Below, in pieces: positions 62,657-64,000 of a stretch of 64,000 bases of DNA. A program made the position numbers and the translations under genes. The first letter of the stretch is position 1, and each line of letters starts with the position of its first letter. This stretch comes from Tanypteryx hageni (lineage: Eukaryota; Arthropoda; Insecta; Odonata; Petaluridae), in assembly GCA_028673005.1 (NCBI GenBank), contig CM054113.1, positions 72,984,500 to 73,048,499 of the forward strand, given 5' to 3'. The notes below the pieces were generated by a model that saw nothing but the letters and a program-made list of their open reading frames with translations, ran no database searches and was not told where the DNA came from.

Positions 62657-63678
62657 CTAATGTGAAGGATGCTGTTGTTTGTTATGCCATAACAACTGTA
62701 TGTCAGGATGAAAAGAAATCAATTTTATCCTCGGATCTGGGTTAACATCCAATCTATTCCTATACTTTGTTTTTAAGAAAACCAAAGTAGAGAATGCAGC
62801 TTCACACTTATATGTTAAACTGAAAGGCATTAGGAATCTGACCGCTTTCTCAGATAAATGTGCATATTCATTTTGGCAACTCAGCCAAAAATCAATCAAG
62901 CAGAGTTTATCAAAATTGTGTTTCAATGCAGTATCACAAGAAAGTTCAACTAGTGAATCTACTTCCGTTTCATTTAATTGCAATATTTCTTCATTTTCTG
63001 TGCTAAGAGTGAATGAGTTCCTAATCCACATTTTACTGCAGTCAATTTGGGGAAAATATTCATTTAAGCTTGATATTAGCCCCAGGAGATGTTCTTTTAT
63101 TGTTACAGAAAGCGCATCTAAGTTATTTACATCGGCATAATTTTCTAATAATTCAGATCAAGTACAGAAAGACTTAAAATTTCCCTTTTCAACTCGTTGT
63201 GTCCACAAACGAAGTTTTTTTATTGTTGCTTCAACATTTTCCAGAACTTTAAAAATATCTATGTTGGTGCCCTAGAAACTTAGATCAACTCATTTAAAGC
63301 ACAAAATATATCGCATAAGTAGGCTACCTTTGTTAACCAATCAAATTCGCGAAATATGTCTTTAAATTCGTTTATAAAATCTCTTACCGATGGAGGATGC
63401 TGTTCAAAAAACAATAAAACTTCGTCTTTCATTTCAAGAAGTCGTTTAAAAACGTTTCCTTTTGATAACCATCGCGATTCACAGTGTAAAAGGAGATGCT
63501 CATGCTCACTTCCTAATTCTTTACACAAAGCAGTAAAGATTCTGGAATTTAATGGACGAGATTTAATATAATTTATAAACCTCACACATTCTTGAATAGT
63601 TGAACTCAAAAGTGAGGGCATACCTTTCACGGCTAGAGCCTCTCTGTGAATAATACAGCTACAAAGTATCTGACACAT
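62657..63678 (-). pseudogene. hAT transposase remnant (ZBED5/SCAND3-like), C-terminal half
   Basis: Two collinear ORFs on the minus strand. The first (63678-63280) begins with CIIHREALAVKGMP, the conserved His-Arg segment of ZBED5-type hAT proteins, then CESRWLSKGNVFKRLLEM and a downstream FEQHPPSVRDFI segment. After a frameshift and an in-frame stop near 63160, the second (63031-62657) holds the C-terminal dimerisation domain, including LTYKCEAAFSTLVFLKTKYR and NRLDV. Everything upstream of the His-Arg motif is missing: the zinc finger and the first two acidic catalytic regions. Only about 320 bp separate the first ORF from the right terminus. This is an internal deletion derivative and cannot encode an active transposase. 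The family name comes from motif recognition. Confidence 0.87.
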
Positions 63679-64000
63679 AAAGCGATTATTCCAAAAATCG
63701 CTAAATGTCGCGTTTTATTTTCTACCGGAACAGAATTTCATCTCAATGTGTTGCAATACATTTAATCCTACGTGTTCGGATCACGGCATATTCCGGTGCG
63801 TTTATTTTACGCAAATTATCGACTGTTTTAGACTTACAAACGAGTGCACAAATACATACAGAAGAGTCAATTTAATTTGTTACAGCTGTATACGTAGACG
63901 TAATAGGATAGCGCGATTATTTTAATATTTTCTGAGGACCGGCATTTTTTTCCCAAGGACCGGTACCGGGCCGCGGACCACACTTTGGGAAACGCTGTGC

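Larger units (their letters stand above)
62311..63997 (-). mobile_element. hAT DNA transposon, internally deleted copy
   Basis: The left end CAGCGTTCCCCAAACTTTG and the reverse complement of the right end, CAGCGTTTCCCAAAGTG, are imperfect inverted repeats typical of hAT/Charlie elements. The left flank is tgctagta (62303-62310). The right flank begins tgc at 63998-64000, where the window ends, so the visible part of an 8-bp TSD matches. At 1,687 bp it is shorter than a full hAT and keeps only the C-terminal half of the transposase. A 31-bp tandem duplication lies at the left end (62322-62352 and 62353-62383). The minus strand carries the coding remnant. Confidence 0.9.

Noticed and set aside
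1..64000. CRISPR arrays, operons, prokaryotic mobile elements
   Set aside because: No regularly spaced short repeats with unique spacers and no dense same-strand coding; the DNA is eukaryotic in character.

Overview
This window is eukaryotic nuclear DNA, most likely from an arthropod (probably an insect). The support is an intron-less eukaryotic tRNA-Thr with internal A and B boxes and a Pol III T-run, several hAT DNA transposons with 8-bp target-site duplications (TSDs), a non-LTR retrotransposon fragment, tRNA-derived SINE-like sequences, long (TA)n and (GA)n microsatellites, and no dense or operon-like ORFs. I cannot name the species. No multi-exon host protein gene could be supported on either strand. 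Nearly all ORFs are short, lie in AT-rich DNA or in low-complexity purine/pyrimidine tracts, and show no recognisable domain.

Layout. From 1 to 9.0 kb: CT-rich low-complexity DNA, a (TA)n microsatellite, a diverged tandem repeat of about 422 bp, and one TATA-box candidate near 5.79 kb. From 9.0 to 11.0 kb: a block of tandem repeats (five units of about 150 bp, then two units of about 380 bp). From 11 to 19.5 kb: GA-rich and AT-rich intergenic DNA with a second TATA-box candidate at 14.9 kb. From 19.5 to 21.1 kb: a 5'-truncated non-LTR retrotransposon (reverse transcriptase with YADD) interrupted by a 493-bp non-autonomous hAT with a perfect TSD. From 21.4 to 42 kb: intergenic DNA with a dispersed repeat, a possible retroelement tail, minisatellites, CT/GA tracts and tRNA-like fragments. 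From 42 to 48 kb: a 675-bp hAT with a perfect TSD, a tRNA-derived SINE candidate, and a 1.27-kb inverted-repeat element that hosts a nested 529-bp hAT. From 48 to 56 kb: a (TA)39-type microsatellite, a 17-bp G-rich minisatellite, a perfect 88-bp inverted repeat spanning about 950 bp, and pogo/Tigger-like remnants. From 56.7 to 59.7 kb: a nearly full-length hAT (2,978 bp) whose GTF2IRD2/ZBED-like transposase is broken by stops and frameshifts. At 61.1 kb: the tRNA-Thr(AGT) gene. From 62.3 kb to the window end: a second, internally deleted hAT with a ZBED5-like transposase remnant.

The only clearly functional gene is the tRNA. The rest reads as repeated invasion by class II elements. Five hAT insertions with different termini can be delimited by terminal inverted repeats plus 8-bp TSDs; three have perfect or near-perfect TSDs, one diverged more, and one TSD is cut by the window edge. 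Three of the five carry short duplications at one end. No operon, CRISPR array, defence island or undescribed multi-gene system was found.
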